The notes beneath the pieces were generated by a model, which was not told the DNA's origin, did no database searches, and saw only the letters and a list, made by a program, of their open reading frames with translations. Of a DNA stretch of 49,599 nt, positions 49,533 to 49,599 are shown piece by piece. The DNA is from UBA11090 sp035560555. GTDB taxonomy: Bacteria; Spirochaetota; Spirochaetia; Treponematales; Rectinemataceae. The translations under genes and the position numbers were made by a program. The stretch is from NCBI GenBank assembly GCA_035560555.1, contig DATMZF010000040.1:1-49599 (forward strand), read 5' to 3'. Every line of letters begins with the position of its first letter. Position 1 is the stretch's first letter.

Positions 49533-49599
49533 CTAGCCCTTGACCATTTTCTTTCCCAGTTTCTCCAAATTGTAGCCAATCGCAAGGAGGCCCCATTCA
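49533..49599 (-). CDS. Transposase C-terminus (IS1182-like), partial
   Basis: Only the last 22 codons are inside the window, read on the minus strand and ending at TAG (49535-49533): EWGLLAIGYNLEKLGKKM then VKG. A GLLAI-x-YN-L-K-L-like tail is characteristic of DDE transposases of the IS1182/IS5-type group. The body of the gene lies beyond 49599. The rest of the non-coding stretch 49361-49532 shows only the hairpin and no other gene. Confidence 0.7.
   Translation of the reverse strand, partial: EWGLLAIGYNLEKLGKKMVKG

Larger units (their letters stand above)
49421..49599 (-). mobile_element. Partial insertion sequence at the window edge
   Basis: It comprises the hairpin-bearing terminal region and the 3' end of the transposase gene. 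The outer boundary near 49421 is inferred from the start of the GGGGGCTGTCTACT motif. The other end and the target-site duplication are outside the window. Confidence 0.5.

Noticed and set aside
1..49599. tRNA, rRNA and CRISPR arrays
   Set aside because: No cloverleaf-like sequence, ribosomal RNA segment or regularly spaced repeats were noticed by eye; a covariance-model scan was not possible here.

Overview
The window is GC-rich chromosomal DNA from a Gram-negative-type (diderm) bacterium. Outer-membrane polysaccharide export proteins, periplasmic lipoproteins, a YesM/YesN pair beside a sugar ABC importer, and a lipoprotein fumarate-reductase-like flavoprotein together suit a free-living or gut spirochaete (Spirochaetales). 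This placement is an inference from gene content, not from a marker gene. No rRNA, tRNA or CRISPR array was seen.

Layout. 1-6.6 kb: capsule/exopolysaccharide export: a repeat-rich SLBB protein (5' end cut by the window), a Wzz-type chain-length protein, a winged-helix regulator and a Wzi-like outer-membrane barrel. 6.7-10.1 kb (minus): a CAP-domain lipoprotein, then an operon of TPR protein, membrane glycosyltransferase and PlsC-like acyltransferase. 10.2-12.3 kb: a C69 dipeptidase and an unknown membrane protein. 12.3-12.7 kb: a broken VapC toxin gene. 12.9-13.8 kb: aldo/keto reductase. 14-21.2 kb (minus): a carbohydrate uptake locus with two-component pair, solute-binding protein, two permeases and a beta-lactamase-like serine hydrolase; an esterase is divergent. 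22.2-26.8 kb: sbcDC. 27-28.1 kb: iron-type alcohol dehydrogenase. 28.3-34.1 kb: complete oppABCDF with a strong terminator-like hairpin between oppA and oppB.

34.7-39.5 kb is the most unusual part. It has an HprK-like kinase, a lasso-peptide B2-type protease, a short ORF resembling the first 60 residues of an asparagine-synthase-like lasso cyclase, an ABC exporter, and a nucleotidyltransferase broken by a one-base frameshift and an internal deletion. It looks like a decaying lasso-peptide (RiPP) cluster with no precursor gene, no PqqD-like B1 and no intact cyclase in view. It is followed by a BtrH_N-type protein whose promoter has the stretched 19-bp spacer and central dyad of MerR-activated promoters, then a MerR regulator, then a BceRS-BceAB-like peptide-sensing and detoxification module (41.7-46.3 kb).

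46.4-49.4 kb: a second MerR-type regulator and an FMN/FAD flavoprotein lipoprotein. Both have promoters with dyads inside long spacers. The window ends in the 3' end of a transposase gene on the minus strand, preceded by a hairpin that probably belongs to the insertion sequence.

A window-wide trait is the presence of Ala/Gly-rich low-complexity inserts in otherwise conserved proteins (SLBB protein, C69 peptidase, serine hydrolase, SbcD, ABC exporter, MerR regulator).
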